DNA from: Oreocharis arfaki
Taxonomy: Eukaryota > Chordata > Aves > Passeriformes > Paramythiidae
NCBI GenBank assembly: GCA_013398015.1
Contig: VZRR01007600.1
Coordinates: 2,218,889-2,282,888, forward strand
Reading direction: 5' to 3'
DNA: 64,000 bases
The notes beneath the pieces are model-generated. The model saw nothing but the letters and a program-made list of their open reading frames with translations, did not search any database and was not told the DNA's origin. This document shows, piece by piece, positions 13,691 through 27,229 of this stretch. A program made the position numbers and the translations under genes. How positions within the stretch are numbered: the stretch's first letter is position 1; every line of letters begins with the position of its first letter.

Positions 13691-14342
13691 CTGCTATTCC
13701 AATAACAAATAGAACTGCTGAAGAATCAAGAAGCTCTTTTTCTCAGGCATAGCGACAGTTTTCTATTTTCTCGACAGGTTGAAACATAGCACTGCATCTG
13801 TTGATCTCTCATGTTTAAAGACACCTGTTTTCGTTTGTGATGTTGTCTCCCGCCTCTGTGTTGTTTCCTGGTCAGGTTACAAACTTTCCAGATGCAGTGG
13901 TCCAGATCCTCTTTTACTCAAATAATTTATTCCCACATAACCCAATTAGATCCCACTCTGTGATCTTAAGCTATACTTCTCTCTTACTTAAGTCATGTTT
14001 TCAATTCCAGGGGAAGGAAAAAATTATTCTCTATTTCTTTGACTCATTTCTTTTCTTTCAGTCTGAAGATTAGTAACTGAAAGGTGGAAGTATGTGTGGG
14101 TAGTTGTGTGTTGTCTGAATGCTCATAAACTGAATGAGTTTCTCTAAAAGCTCTTCATGTCTGAGTGGTGACCATTTGTATCATTTGGTGATGTTGTCAG
14201 ACATTCTACTATATAATAATCCATGTATAATAATCTTTTCTGGGGCTGCTACTGAAAAGTGGTCGTAAGAGATGTTTCTTAGACATAGAGGTTTTCCTAA
14301 ATGATTTTTGTGCTCTTTTTCCTGCATTAATCTGCATTTTTC
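13691..14342. other. unique non-coding DNA
   Basis: Composition returns to AT-rich after the dispersed repeat. No gene or recognisable element was seen. Confidence 0.5.
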
Positions 14343-14391
14343 ACCATTATTATTAATATTATTACTACTATTATTATTATTATCATTGTTG
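14343..14391. repeat. imperfect ATT trinucleotide microsatellite
   Basis: A run of ATT units with scattered ACT, AAT and ATC variants lies on the + strand and is followed by a T/G-rich tail (GTTGGTTTTGTTATAG). It is a simple repeat and is likely polymorphic in length. Confidence 0.9.
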
Positions 14392-17300
14392 GTTTTGTTA
14401 TAGTTATTGTTGCTACTTTTATTTTACTATTTTCTGCCAGATGCTAGCAAAATTATGCTACTAAACAGTAAACCTAGTAAGTCAAGAATTTGCTCCTAAT
14501 CAGAAAACTGAAATTACTACAGAAACTTCCTAAATTTAATTGGGGAGCTAAAGACATCCTCTTGATAAACAGTTTGTAGAAGACAGTCAGAAGCCTGCAA
14601 AGAGAGGCTCCCTCCACAACAAGGTTTATGCATCTTTTCCCTACCCTGGAAATTCCCCACTAGCTAACTCAAGCTGGTGCAGTAAACAGAAATTGGTTTA
14701 ATGGGTTTTGGGAAACAAAACTTTAAAAGAAGATATTGGTCTATATAGAGTTGTTAGCATTGTAATAATTAGTGTGTGAGACAGAAACCATTACATTAAA
14801 TATGCAGAAGCAATTCTGAGAGGATGAACAAAAGACGAACTCCATGCCTTCCAACCATGTGCTCAGCTGGAGAAGTTAAGGTATCACCTGTTGCCTCTTC
14901 TTCTGTTTACTTATTTATTCTACCCCAGAATTTTTATTTCCTTGTCCGTGAAGAGGCACAGCTCTTTCTGGCAGTGGGGAGCATGTTGCCCTCCTCAGAT
15001 GAGGCTACTATAGCATGGTAGATACAAATTGGACTGCCACAGAACACCAAAGTCTCCCAATTTCTGTACAAGCTTCTAACATTCTTAATAACATCAGCAC
15101 TTTTACTGCTTAATTACTGCTCCAGCAGCTGTTTTAAAAAGAAAATGACTGCGGGCATATTTTGGGAGGGATCTGTCCTATTACTTTGTGTTGGGCTTGC
15201 TCTGCAAGCCCCTGTCAGATCAGACTCCTCTCCAGTGGCTTTGGGCTCACAATGAGACTCAAGGGGCAGCTGCCCACCTCGCTGCACAGGCCAAGTGAAT
15301 TTGGCTCAGAAACAGAGCTGCAGGTGCTTAGAGAAAGGGTTGAATGGGCCTTTCTTTGAGGTGGGGTTGTGCTGGGGGTATTTTGGTTGTGAGTTTTAAT
15401 TCCAAGCCCTAACTCCACCCACATCTGTTTCTAAGCTTCTCTGTCACTTTCAGGGATTAGCCCTTAATCAGATCTGAAAATCACAGCTGCTGTACTGAAC
15501 CCCTTCTTTCAATGTCTTTGCCTCCAATGTAATATTCTCTTGGAATGGCAGTTTGTTTTCCAGTGCTTTATTTTTATATTAACTACCAGGAGAAAATAAA
15601 ATGTGATTTATCCAGAACAAAAAAAATTCATGTATGATAGAGCTGGGAAAAAAACAAACCTCTGAGGATCTTGTTCAAACTTTTGCTGCAATCTAAAAGG
15701 GTATAACATGCAATTAGCTATTACAGAGGGAAAGTTGATCTGGTTTCTAACAGAGATACCTGCTTTAGGTTTGCAGCACGTTCAGAGAGCAGCCTTGTGA
15801 ATCCCCTGGGCTCACCTTCATCATTTTACTCACAGAGCCTGCGGCTGCAATTACATCTGAGCAATGTGCTACACTGAGGGGAGAGAGTACGCACAAGCAG
15901 CGGGTGACAAAAGCAAGCATAAATTAATCTAGATATTTTCATTACATTTTGGTTGCACACTGGGAAAAAGGAAGAGGAAAAAAATTATGTCTTGTAAGAG
16001 ACAAGCATGGCATTCAGTGCCTGGCAAGGTAGAACAAAAAGATGTTATGAGGTTTGCTGAGAGCAAGGCAACTCAGGGTTAGGCCAATGAAGAAGCCGTG
16101 AGGAAGTCATTTGGAACACTGTTAAATGTCATGGGCAAGAGACAGACATTTTATTTTCTCAGTGTCTCTCAGTGACAAAGTCTCTGCTTTGTCCCAGGCT
16201 ATCTTCATGATGGTGTTGGTGCTGGGACTTGGAATGGAATTTAGTCATATTAGAAAGCAGTGTACTTTCAATTATGTATGAAATTAAAGAAGTTGTTTTC
16301 TTTTATTCTAGCAAAATCAGAGCTAAAGATTAAATCAAATCCATCAGCTTTAACTTTTTTCTCCTCTTCTTTCCTCGGTTTGCCTGCTGGGGTATTCCGA
16401 GCCTTCACCGAAGTAAATATAAGCGACTTTTCCTTGCGTTTCACAATATTGTCACTCACATGAAGTTTTACATTGTCCAAGCTGTGATCAAGATAACCAT
16501 TCCATAAATGAGTTCACTTTCATTATCATTATCTATAGCATTCACACATGATGATGAGCTGCAAGATAAGCTAGAGTGGCAGACACCTCCTACAGACTCC
16601 AATGGCTTTTCCCATGAGGTCCCTTGTATCCTGCTGACGTCTCAATCTGTTTCTCCCCAAGGGTCATGAAACCAATTTGTTGCCAGGAACCTTGTCAGCC
16701 TCCTTCTACTACTTGACTTTCAAATTTACTGTCGTAACTTTTTCTGATGAGATGGCATGGCCACAACTGCTTCTGATTCTGGGATCTGGTCAAGCACAAA
16801 CAGGTGATGCTTGGAAGAGCAAAATGCCTCTTATCACTTGATTACTGAGCTTTTGTGTGTAGAATCAATTGACACAGAGCAGCTGAATGAAGACCCTCAT
16901 ACCAAGGCTAAGGGGTGAAATCTCACCCTTTCTACTTGCAACATCTGCAGAAATCCTGACAGCATGGTTTATTATGCAAGGAAACAAATAATTCCCTGTG
17001 CCACAGAAAACTGTGTACCTTTCTGATGCCTCTGGGATCAGTTTTCTTAAAGATATACATGACTGCAATGGATCTTGCAGCCCACGGGAGGCAAACTGTG
17101 CAATTTCTCCAAGAAACAATTTAGGGACCGCTTTCCAAGCAGAAAATTTTTTCGTGGGTTTGGGCACTCAGGAACTAGAAAGAATATCGAATGTTGATCC
17201 AGTGCAAGTACTCTTCTGGTCATTTTGTTCTGGATAGACAGCTGGTACCATTCAGTGCACTAAACCTATGTAACCTCTAACTACTGATAGTTACATACTT

Positions 17301-17617
17301 TTTATACACTGAACTTCTGAATTTTCTTTCCATCTTTTCAGTAGTTGCCTCCTAGTAAGAAAAAAAGTATTTAACTCAGAAGCCTACTCAAGGATTGTGT
17401 GCTACGCAAAAGCTATCTGGAGCTTTCAGAAACTCGAAGGCTTCTCACACGTTGTGATACACCTGCCCTGATCTTGTTCTCTATTCCTGGGGCCGTAAGT
17501 TAAACAGGGGATACTTTATGTATTGAGAAATCATAGACATCCAGTACCATTAAATGTGAGAATTTTATTGACATCCAATGCTGTATTTTCAGATTGTTAA
17601 TTTTTCAGTGTTTTTAC
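14392..17617. other. unique non-coding DNA, some GC-richer patches
   Basis: The patch around 15160-15430 is richer in G and C and contains a short hairpin, but neither strand gives a protein-like product and no CpG island is present. The patch at 16865-17240 is open on both strands for 80-100 codons, and the products have no recognisable family. Confidence 0.45.
15193..15211. repeat. perfect hairpin, 8-bp stem, 3-nt loop
   Basis: GGGCTTGC (15193-15200), loop TCT, GCAAGCCC (15204-15211). It is stable for its size but too short to support an RNA-gene call, and no T-run or other terminator context is relevant in this genome type. Confidence 0.8.
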
Positions 17618-17633
17618 AAAAAAAAAAAAAAAG
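17618..17633 (+). repeat. poly-A tract
   Basis: About sixteen uninterrupted A residues on the + strand. I looked upstream for a retrocopy or SINE body and recognised none, so it is listed only as a mononucleotide repeat. Confidence 0.9.
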
Positions 17634-17706
17634 AGCATCTCATGCAGAATGGCTTCAGAAGAGAAAAAGCTTTTTGTTTCCTGATGTGTTTTATAAATAA
17701 ATACTG

Positions 17707-17760
17707 TTATATACCTCTGTATATATGCATATATATACTTATGTGTGTGTATGTATGTAC
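17707..17760. repeat. TA/TG-rich dinucleotide tract
   Basis: An imperfect mix of TATATA, GTATATATGCATATATATA and TGTGTGTGTATGTATGTA, a degenerate dinucleotide microsatellite. Confidence 0.8.
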
Positions 17761-18113
17761 GCTCTCTTGATCTCTTAAGTTTAAATTAAAAAAAATAAAG
17801 GAGGGCAGAAACAGAAGAACATAATAATAAAGACATGATATGGTTAGAAAAGTCTATTTAAAAAAATGAGAAAAGGAATTTGGAAGCAAAAAAACCCATG
17901 GAAAATTACACCCATTGTGAAAAGACCTGTCGTGGCCTCTAAGTTTACTTTGCATCTTCCTACATTCTAATGTGAAATTTTGTTTTGAAGGAAGCAAATT
18001 AAAATTTTTTAAAAAGTATTCCTATAACAGTTTGTAATTTATGCAGATGTTGACTAAGATCTCCACCTTTTGAGCAACAAAAATAAAGCCATTATTTTAA
18101 GGCAGAAAGATAA

Positions 18114-18131
18114 TTTTTTTTTTTTTTTTTT
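18114..18131. repeat. poly-T tract
   Basis: Eighteen consecutive T on the + strand, equivalent to poly-A on the minus strand. I did not recognise a retroposed body on either side. Confidence 0.9.
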
Positions 18132-20830
18132 GTGAAACTATAGTTTTTAATTCAAACACAGAGAGAATGGAAGACAACACTCAGTTCACTTTCGGGCTCA
18201 CCTAATTGGAAGTTTACACTTTCAATTATTCAGTAGCCCTGATGTTTCAAATTGTAATCTGTGCTGCTTTCAGTGCTATGAAAATAAGCTTGCTTCTTTG
18301 AACAATTCCAGTCAATAAATCTGATGAAGATATAGTCATCATGAGAATGGAGTGAGGTGAGAGTAGGTCTGAAACGGAAGATAAGGAAGACGCCTCTGCT
18401 GGGTGTTAGTACAAATGTGAAATATGAATCTTATTTTCTTTGGGATCTGCTGACTGATTTGCTGCCTTTACTATATGCTCTCACTAGCTTACAAAAACAT
18501 TCTCTCCTCATAACCAGATCTTCTGTGACAGGAGCCCTTTCTCTTTCCTTTATCAGCTCACACTGAAATATGCTTCTTAGGATGGTCTCTTGCGCCCCAG
18601 TGTCCCAGATATCGCTCTGTGCACATCCAAAGCTGTGTGTACTTCAACCCCAACAAGCTGCTGAAGCAGAAATGCCATCTCACAGAACCTGCAGACCTAG
18701 ATCATGGGAGTTCTTGATTTAGACAAAGATGCCACTGAGACTGGGAATACCTCTAGGCATGAGTGGATGAGGACTTGCATGCAGACCAAGTTCCCACTGG
18801 AATTTCAGCATGTCTAGGGGTATTTATTTTTGTGGTATCAAAGAGGACAATTTGTTATTAGAATAACTTTGTATGTGTCACATATTTAGAGATACCTGTT
18901 CCACCTGGATATCCAACACTGGAGAGACCACTTTATATCATTTTCCCATCTCTCTATACCTTGATTCCTTGTTCTTCATAAGGGATACCATGACACCTGC
19001 TTTATATTACTTCTTGTCAGCTGCTAGGACAAGAATATATTTTTTGAAAGTTTATTTTGCTCTGTTTAATCTGATGTGGCCCCAGACATGGATTCAAGGA
19101 AGTGTTCTGCAGCATAAATACAGTAAATAAAATGTGGCTAATAGCACCACAAAACAGAAACAGTTGAGTGACCACCCACTACGACAATCTTGTCTTAAGC
19201 AAGATACCTAGCCTAAAAAAGATGCAAATCACACAAGGGTTTGGAACAGACTAAGCTTATCTTGGGGTGAGACTGCCAAAAGGAAAGTGATGGTAAGACA
19301 GACTGATGAGAGTGTATTTTCAGTCTCTTCTGATTATGCTGTGCTGGTGTCCTATGCATCTGGGCTGCCAAAGGAGCAGTCTCATTATGTGTGAGCATTG
19401 TCCAGACACCAAGACATGAGTGGGAGGAGAGAAAGGTGTGAATTACTTCAGTGTATAAGGCTAGACAGGTATTGGAATAAGCTATAGGATGGCACTTGTG
19501 ATTTGAGATAGAAAAAAAGGAGGTGAAACCTTGTCTGATAAACAGCAACATCAAAAAGTAGGGGGAGAGCTCACGTCCTGGTAGATTTATGTACAGAACT
19601 CCCACTGATGTGAGTGGCAGCCTGAGAACAGAATAACATGAGTGGGAAAAAAGAATCAGAAAGAGGTCATTGTTTAGCAAATACCAATAAAATAAATTTA
19701 AATGCAGGTCCTACTATGATTCATCTAAGTTTGATCTAAAGTTCACTGATGTCTAAGGGAGTCTCTTTACTGGCTTTTGTGGAGTTTCAAATCAGGTACT
19801 AGAAAGTATGCTCAGTTCTTCTGAGAAAGCAACATTTTGCTGTGACTCAAAAATTATGCTTTCCTATAATTTTCTTGATATGTAAAATCAAAGAAAAACT
19901 TTGACAGCACATTTATAAGCCCAGCATTTAATCTGTGATACACAGTGTTTGTGTCTATGACGGAAAATGACAGTAAGAGAGCAATCTAGAATGCTGCTGT
20001 AAAAGCATGATCTTTCCATAGGTGAATTTGTACACTGGTACCACTAAACTCTGCCACATGAAGATCTCATATTGTATATGCTGGCTTTAATCCATCAGAA
20101 ATGTCTTAAAGAAACTGCTTTTTAATTCTCTCTGGGCTCTCTCAGGACTAAAATTTAATGCTTTCAATTTGTGTAATATTTTGACTATGGATTTATAATT
20201 TTACTTCCTTCCTCTCTTTTTTTAGAAATTAGGTTGAAATAATGTTACTTTTGTAGTTAAATGGACTGGGTCAGATTCTCATGGAATGATGCCTTCTTGA
20301 AAAAGCGCCTGACTCGGTATTTCTTACTGCATATTTTTATTGTGATTTTTTTAAGAGATGTGTGGGTGAGTCACATTCCTTTATTCTCAGTTGCACTTTG
20401 AGGTAGCGTAGTAAAATTCTTCTGACGTCCTTCCACAATTAAGTAGCCCCAGTGGGACTTCCTTTTACAGGTTAGCAGCAGCTTTTTTTGTGTGAATGTG
20501 CAGCTTCACTGTTTGACAGTGACTTCAGAAAATCTCTTTGGAGTATCTCTTTCTTCCTTCTGTTACAATGCAATGCTTAATTCTGTACGTTAACAAGATG
20601 TGCTAGAGCAGATGACATGAAAGAAACTTTTTAAACTGAGAAATACACTGCTGTTTTACTTCTTATACTTGACAAGATATTGAATATATCCGTGAACTTG
20701 AGATTTCCATCAGCACTTGAGAATAGCATGAAAATGATCTTTCGTTACTATTATGTGAATGGACGTCTGGATCACTTAAACCAAATAATGAAAAACCCAT
20801 TTATATGCATCCCTCTGCATCAAAAGTAAT
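18132..20830. other. unique non-coding DNA
   Basis: Nothing was recognised. The minus-strand frame at 19213-19680 has 155 codons, but its product is unpatterned and shows no domain. Confidence 0.5.
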
Positions 20831-21385
20831 GTGGCCAGCAGGTTGAGGAAGGAGATTCTGACCCCCTACCCTGCGCAGGTGGGACCCTGCCTGGAGTGTT
20901 CCATCCAGCTCTGTGGTCCGCAGCACAGGAAGGACATAGAGCTATAGAGGGAAGAGACACAAAGGTGTTCAAAGGGATGGGGCACCTCTCCTATGAAGAC
21001 AGACTGAGAAAGTTGGAGTTAGTCAGCCTGGAGAAGGCTCCAGGGAGACCTTAGAGCTGCTTTCCAGCACCTAAAGGAAGCCTACAAGGGAAGTGGAGGG
21101 CAACATTTTACAGGGACATGTAGAGATAGGAGAAGGGTTAAAGGTTTTATACCAAAAGAGTCTAGGTTTAGATTAGCTATTAGGAAGAGATTGTTTGCTG
21201 TAAGAGTGGCAAAGCACTGGATAAGGTTGCCCAGAGAAGCTGTGGATGCCCCATCCCTGGAAGAGTTCAGGTTGGATGAGGTTCTGAGCAACCTGGTGTA
21301 GGGAAAGGTGCCCCTGTCCATGTCAAAGGGTTGGAATTAGATGGTCTTTAAGGCCCTTTCCAACCCTTCTATGATTCTATGATTT
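20831..21385 (+). mobile_element. CR1 LINE 3' end, sense orientation
   Basis: This is the clearest transposable element in the window. It begins in the distal ORF2/3' UTR region (GGCCAGCAGGTTGAGGAAGG) and continues with landmarks of the avian CR1 3' UTR in the correct order: CAGCCTGGAGAAGGCTCCAGG, TTTAGATTAGCTATTAGGAAGAG, TTGCCCAGAGAAGCTGTGGATG, CCATCCCTGGAAGAGTTCAGG, then GGTTGGAATTAGATGG and the terminal CTATGATTCTATGATT tract. CR1 ends in short ATTCTATG-type repeats rather than poly-A, and that ending is visible here. The copy is strongly 5'-truncated, as most CR1 copies are, and has no coding capacity. It is less decayed than the other CR1 pieces in the window, so it may be the youngest. 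Confidence 0.96.
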
Positions 21386-23082
21386 TGTGGTATGACAACT
21401 TCTAGGGAGAACAACATGCATTATATGCAGCTTCATCCACGACGCTGAGAGCAACCCCTAGTCAAGGCTGTCTCTTGAGGTGTGCTCAGGCACTGTCCTG
21501 GCAGCACTTGTCCCAGTCTAAAGCCTTGCCAGGGACTGTACAAACAGCTCTGGATAGTCATAGTCTCATTCTTGATCCATGTCATGTCCCTGTTTCATTC
21601 ACTGTTACAGATTCAGAGATAGTAACAGAAAGAATCAGACCGTTCTGCTAATAACCAGTCATGGTCTGCATTTCCCAAGGGACCATTTATCTGAGTAAAC
21701 ATAGAACATGAAACAGCAGGTTACTTTTTCAAGGAAAATTTTTCTTTTCTAGGTTCAGTGCTAGGTGGTTTGTTTGAAAGGACGATCAATTTTATGGCTT
21801 ACAGAAATTCATTGTGCTAGAATTAACTTCTAATATTTTTATATAGGTTGAAACAGATTCTTTTATAGCTAGGATATCACATAAACCAATAGCAAATTAT
21901 CATCTCTATAGCTATATACAGTACCCATACAGTAGTGTGCTCAATTTTGCGGACATTTAAATTTTATTTTCTTTTTTCTGAATCATGGTATCACATTTGG
22001 CTGAAAGATACTGTTCTTCAAATATGCGTGAAAAAGAAAAACAAGAAGAGAAAAGCTATTTTGATTTCCAAATAACCTTTATTCATAATTCATATTCATA
22101 TTTATTCATATTCGAAAATGCATTCATCTATATTTTGTCTGAGCTGGATTTCCCTTGAGTTTTTTTAGGCAATTTCTTTTACTACTTACTTAGTAGCCCT
22201 GGTGTGAAGCCTGAACCATTCTGCCTTGAGCGAAGAGTCCCATTGGAGCACTTTTCTTCTCAGGAACAATGGATGACATTCTAATAAATTGTCAACAACT
22301 TTTAATTAAATAAAGAAATCTACCAAACAGATAGAACCGTCGGAGTGAAATTTGTGGAGCCCTCTAACTGCCTTGTCCTGATTTCCTGGCTCATCAGAGT
22401 AAGAGAGTGGTGAAGTGCGAGTACGTGGTGGCCTCTGTATTCTGCTACACCGAGCACTTCGTCTCAGGCCAGAGGGAAAAGACAGTATCTCCTCGCACCT
22501 CTTGTTGACTGACTATACAAAATGGACAGAGGGTGATCTGGAGTTTTCCTAGGCTATACTGTCATAGGAAGGGTGAAAGAGGGTATGAGCATAATGATGT
22601 ACCCCATGGCACTTTCCCTTAGGTTCAAAGAATGGGACAATTTTAATTTCTGGTATAGATATAAACTCAAGAGTTGGAAACAACAGTCAGATCTCTATGC
22701 CAAATAATTAGCTTGTTATAGTTACTATTATTCAGAGAGTGTTAAATACATCTTTGAAGCTAGAACAACAAAGAAATTGAGATTCTTAACTACGAATAGA
22801 TCCAGCACTACAGAGATAATAAACAGCAGGATATTTCTGTTTTCAGATTTACAACCTTATATTCTAGACATAATACAGCAGTTTAGATTTCCCACCTGAC
22901 AGCAGACAGCCTTGAATTGTACTACTTACGTCTTTACCACTTGATGAGAGCACCCCATATTTTTGTTTTAGGGTTGCTTTTCAGGTGGAGCGTTTCTCTG
23001 CAGCCACATTGGTGCTGTATCTGCCAAACGTTCAGGTGTCCATTTGTGGGACATTTGTCCACTGTAAGAGGAACTTTGAGTG
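21386..23082. other. unique non-coding DNA
   Basis: No gene or dispersed repeat was recognised. The GC-richer, CpG-containing patch near 22340-22510 has no reading frame of note. Confidence 0.5.
22078..22129. repeat. degenerate TTCATA repeat
   Basis: Several TTCATA, TTCATAA and TTTATTCATA units lie in close succession. This is a low-complexity AT-rich tandem repeat without exact phasing. Confidence 0.7.
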
Positions 23083-23310
23083 TCTTAGAATCAGAGTGTC
23101 TGAGGCTGGCAGACATTCTGGAGATAGGTCAGACCTTTTGACCCTTCTGCTCAGAGATGGGTCAGCAAGAGCAGGCTTCCCAGGACAGTTTGGGTTTCAA
23201 ATATTTCCGAATTTGTTGGTGCCAGAACTTCTCCAGGCAGCCTGTAACAGCAAGTGACCAACCTCAAAATAAAAGTTTTGTCTTGCAGAATGTCTGCATA
23301 GACTGAAATT
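23083..23310 (-). mobile_element. CR1 LINE 3' fragment, antisense
   Basis: The + strand reads as the complement of a CR1 3' UTR. It starts with a TTAGAATCAGAG remnant of the terminal motif, then GGCTGGCAGACATTCTGGAG, GACCCTTCTGCTCAGAG, GGGTCAGCAAGAGCAGG and TTCCCAGGACAG, then CTTCTCCAGGCAGCCTGTAA and CAAGTGACCAACCTC. This matches the CR1 subtypes whose antisense carries the 'CTGCTCAGAGCAGGGTCAGC' type of segment, although many positions have diverged. The short frames across it (22985-23257 plus and 23197-23427 minus) are incidental. The edge near 23310 is approximate. Confidence 0.82.
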
Positions 23311-26114
23311 CCAGAAAGTTAGAGAGTTATAAAAATGCAAGTGATAGGCTCTTTCTCCAAGAAGGACTAATTTATGCAGTAAAAGTAAAAATATATTTTG
23401 TCTACAAACATAATTCAAGATGAACACAAAAAGTCCGAGGGTCCAGTAAGTAAGATAGCAAGAAGAATGAAATTGATTTCTTTTTCTCTATCTTCTGACT
23501 TTTGAAAGAATTTAAAATTATTCCATCCCTTCATTCCTTATTCTTAAAAGAAGGTTAATTTTTATTTTCTGGAGTATATGTTTTCCTTTCACGTAGGCAA
23601 TATGAGTTGAGTTCTCTTACATTCATCAAAACAGAACAGCAGGCACCTAATTCCATTCTTAATAGCACAAAAACCTTGTAGAGAGAGAAGAGTCTTGTTC
23701 CAGAATGGAGCAAAGTGTAAACTTTTTGCTCTTTTTTAAAACGAAAAAGAACGTCATCTACATACTGAATTAAAATAAAGGAATGGTTTCATTTTAATTG
23801 TGGAACTCTTTAATCTTTTTCTAAATTGTACTAGTTTCTGACAAATTTCTGCTTTTTTTTTTTCCAATATAGGTGTTTGATGTAGTAATGTGAGTTCATA
23901 AATTAATTTGATCTGATTAAAAGTGAACTTGGTGGGATAAATTTATTGTTTTGTTAAAACCCCCACAAATTCCTAGAATAACAGAGTTTTTTTCACTGTT
24001 ACTAAATCTCGCTTGGAAACACAGGAATAATATGATGGGACAGAGGAGAAACGTGGCCACCTCATTTAATGAATTTATTTACTCTAGCACATATAAAATA
24101 AAATGAAAGAATATGGTTTGTACAGTATAGGAGGACAGAAGTGCTTTCCTTCTCTATTAACTGACTAGTAGTCTGGAAATTCTTTATTAAGACCTGAACT
24201 TAATCCAATTCTTCTGCTAATCTGTGAGCTTACTTCCTCCACTTCTAAAATGCTTTTGAAAATTGTATGTTTAATATCAGAATAGATCCCTGGGAGTTAT
24301 TAAGAATAAATAATTGGATATGGGAATATCAACTATCTCAGCAAATCCCACTACTTTAAAAAATGCTTACCTTGTCTAGTTAACTGGTTTAATATTCTGA
24401 GAATATAATAGTGCAAATGAAAACACTTGAGTACAGGAATTGGATTGCCGTACTCAAGCCACATAGACTTCAATAATGAAACTGGGACTTCTGCTGGCAG
24501 TCTGGAATGTTTCAGAGTCACAGAGGTCATCGCTGCAATACTAATGCTTTTAAGGTGACTTTTTAATTGACTCAATACCATTCAGATCCACGTTGAACAT
24601 AGCTGTGAAGATGGAATCTCATTTTGAAAAGCAAAGAAAATAATATGCACTGCATGCCCTCAGCCCATGATTGCCTCAGGCACTCCAAGAAAAATGCAAA
24701 CTCCCTCTCTTCCCCAGATCCACCCTTAAAATTCAGTTTGAGAAAAGCAAATTAAGATCTAGTAACTAGGACTGTTTTTATATTTATATGCATGGGCTGC
24801 CTTAAAAATCAGGAAAGGAAGGCAGAATGAAGATCTAGGCACTAGGAGTATTTATTTGCTTATTTTTGTGAGTCTTTGTTCTCAGGTGAACATAACACAC
24901 ATTAGTGTCAGGTGTTGCACACTGCAGTTGTAGAGACAGTTTTCCCCCAGCCTTTGAACCACAGAGCAAATTTATATGCTAGCAGTATCTCTATTCTCAT
25001 TTCTCAAGTTCTGAATTCCTTTTTCTTTAGAAAGGGCATCCTCCATAGGAGATGAATGGCCTTGGAGTGCCAGCTCAGTTGGATCCGAATGAATCTAGGC
25101 TTTAATTCCTTAACATAGAAAGAAGGGACTTGAAACACAGAAGAAAAACAAGGTTTTGAAATGTGTCTTGCATTTATGAGGAAGCTATAGGAATCGCATC
25201 GAGAAGAAAATGATCTTTAGTCTCACAAACAAGGTGAGTAAATCTGTCTTTTGTTTATTGGGAACGAATAACTCTAGGACTCCTGGAAGAAAGACAAAGC
25301 AATGTGCTCTGTGTTTAGTAAGGGTACAGACCCTCAAGTCAGTGCTCAAAAGCCCCGTTAGCTGTATTTGGCTGCAAGTGCCGCTGAGTCATGCCTGCTT
25401 GGAAGCCAGGAGCAGTTTTCTGTGGAGGGAAGCTGACTCGCCCAGCACAGCACAGCAGCCCAGCAGCCTGACGATAATGCTTCAGGAGATTGTAACTCAA
25501 GGGAGGGCACCATAGGTTTGATCACTGATTTATTCTTTTGTGTCATACAACGAGGTTTTTTTCATGTCAGTCTCCATGGTGATGAGTTTGACCGTCACCC
25601 CTGGGACAGCACAGAGTGGTTTAGAAATCTCACCTCGGCAGATTTACACCTCTGCTCTGTTTCACAGGAACCAGCAACACTGAACTGCTGAAAGTCGCTT
25701 CCCATTTGAGGTATAAAAAATACCTTTCCTCATCTGGAAGGCAATCCAAACTGCTAATTGCTGACAAAAATATTTATTTTTTAGCTAAACAACTAGAAAA
25801 TATAAGCTAGTCTTGCTTTTTTGCCAAAGCTATGGAAAAGGAGCTGACCTAAGAACATATCTAAAACTCTAAACCAAAATTTGCTGCTCTGCTACTAAGT
25901 CAAATACCTCAGTCTCTGCCTTTGGTTTTTCCTCATTATCCAAATTATACAGCAAATCAAAGAGAGAGAGGTCAACTAAATCAGATTAAACTGCAAAACA
26001 GGTGTGAGAGGTGAACACCGAATGTCAGTTTGACTGTCAGAGCTGATACTATTTCATGCATTAGGAGAACTCAATATTTTGGAAGAGACCATGATGGTAA
26101 AACATCAGAAAATT

Positions 26115-26134
26115 ATTTATTTAATTAAATAAAT
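26115..26134. repeat. 20-bp perfect AT palindrome
   Basis: ATTTATTTAATTAAATAAAT equals its own reverse complement. The core TTAATTAA includes a homeodomain-type TAATTA, but in DNA this rich in A and T chance is a reasonable explanation. Confidence 0.9.
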
Positions 26135-27229
26135 GTCAATGTAGACAGTTTAAAATTACAGTAATTTTCATTCTACTTTGGGTAGGATGATGTGTTTTCT
26201 TCTGTTCATCAGGATTTTCAGTAAACTGAGATTCTCAGGGACGAGCAAAATATTTTATACCTTTTGCTAGTGCAGTTGAGAAGCACAGACAAATTGCCAT
26301 CATGTTTCTACAGGACTGAGCAAAAAGAAGTAACTGTGCTGACTTTGCTTAGGAAGAGAAGCTTTTATAGCAGTTTGGGGACAGAACTGTTAGGTGACCG
26401 TGAAGATCTCAGTAAGCTTATCTCCCCCACCAAATCATTAAGGTAATCTGCTGTTACTACATTCCTCTATTAATGATAGAAATATATGTATACCTTTGGA
26501 TTATACATAATATGTATATTTCATGCATTTACGATGTTACAGGGGTATATTGAAACACAAATTCTTAGTGACAACACAAACCAGTCCAAAGGTGTATAAG
26601 ATAACAGTCCTGAAAATCAACATTTGATACCAATATGTGATGGATTTCTGACCCTATGAAGCCCCTCCTTTTCCTCTCCTGAAAACTTTGTATTGTAAGC
26701 AGGGACTCTACTAACTATGTAGGTTTTAGCTGCATGTTATCTGTTTAGATTCTAGAGGTGGATGTGTGTGGCTGAACACTCCTGGACTTTGGAAATCTTT
26801 AAAGTATAGTGACAAATCAGTATATGGATTCCCATACTGTTGAACTCCCAGAAATGCTGATGGTTCCACTGAATGCAATAAAGCTTTGCAAAATGTGCTA
26901 TTTGATGGGACTTTTCTGAGTATGATTTACACACCTGGTATTTACCCCGATATGAAGATGGATTATGGACTTAGAGCACACGCATTTTCCTTCACATAAA
27001 TAATTTCAATAATTTCTTACATAAGCACTATCATAGCCTGGTAAAGTTTAATACAGTGTCTTGCATAGGTTCAATGTTGATAGAAAATACAGGCTTTTAG
27101 ATCTTGATCCAAAGATGTGCTCAGTAAGTTGACTTGCATATAATTACTGAAACCACTAATACTGGGAGTTGTGATCTTAGGCAGATGTGAACTATTTTAC
27201 ACATGCAAACGGATTTGAAAAATTACTTT

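Noticed and set aside
17618..18131. Poly-A and poly-T tracts considered as tails of a SINE or processed pseudogene
   Set aside because: No A/B-box promoter, tRNA-like body, coding remnant or target-site duplication was recognised beside either tract.
19213..19680. 155-codon minus frame
   Set aside because: The hydrophobic start is not followed by any family pattern, and no splice or promoter context was seen. It is compatible with chance in this composition.
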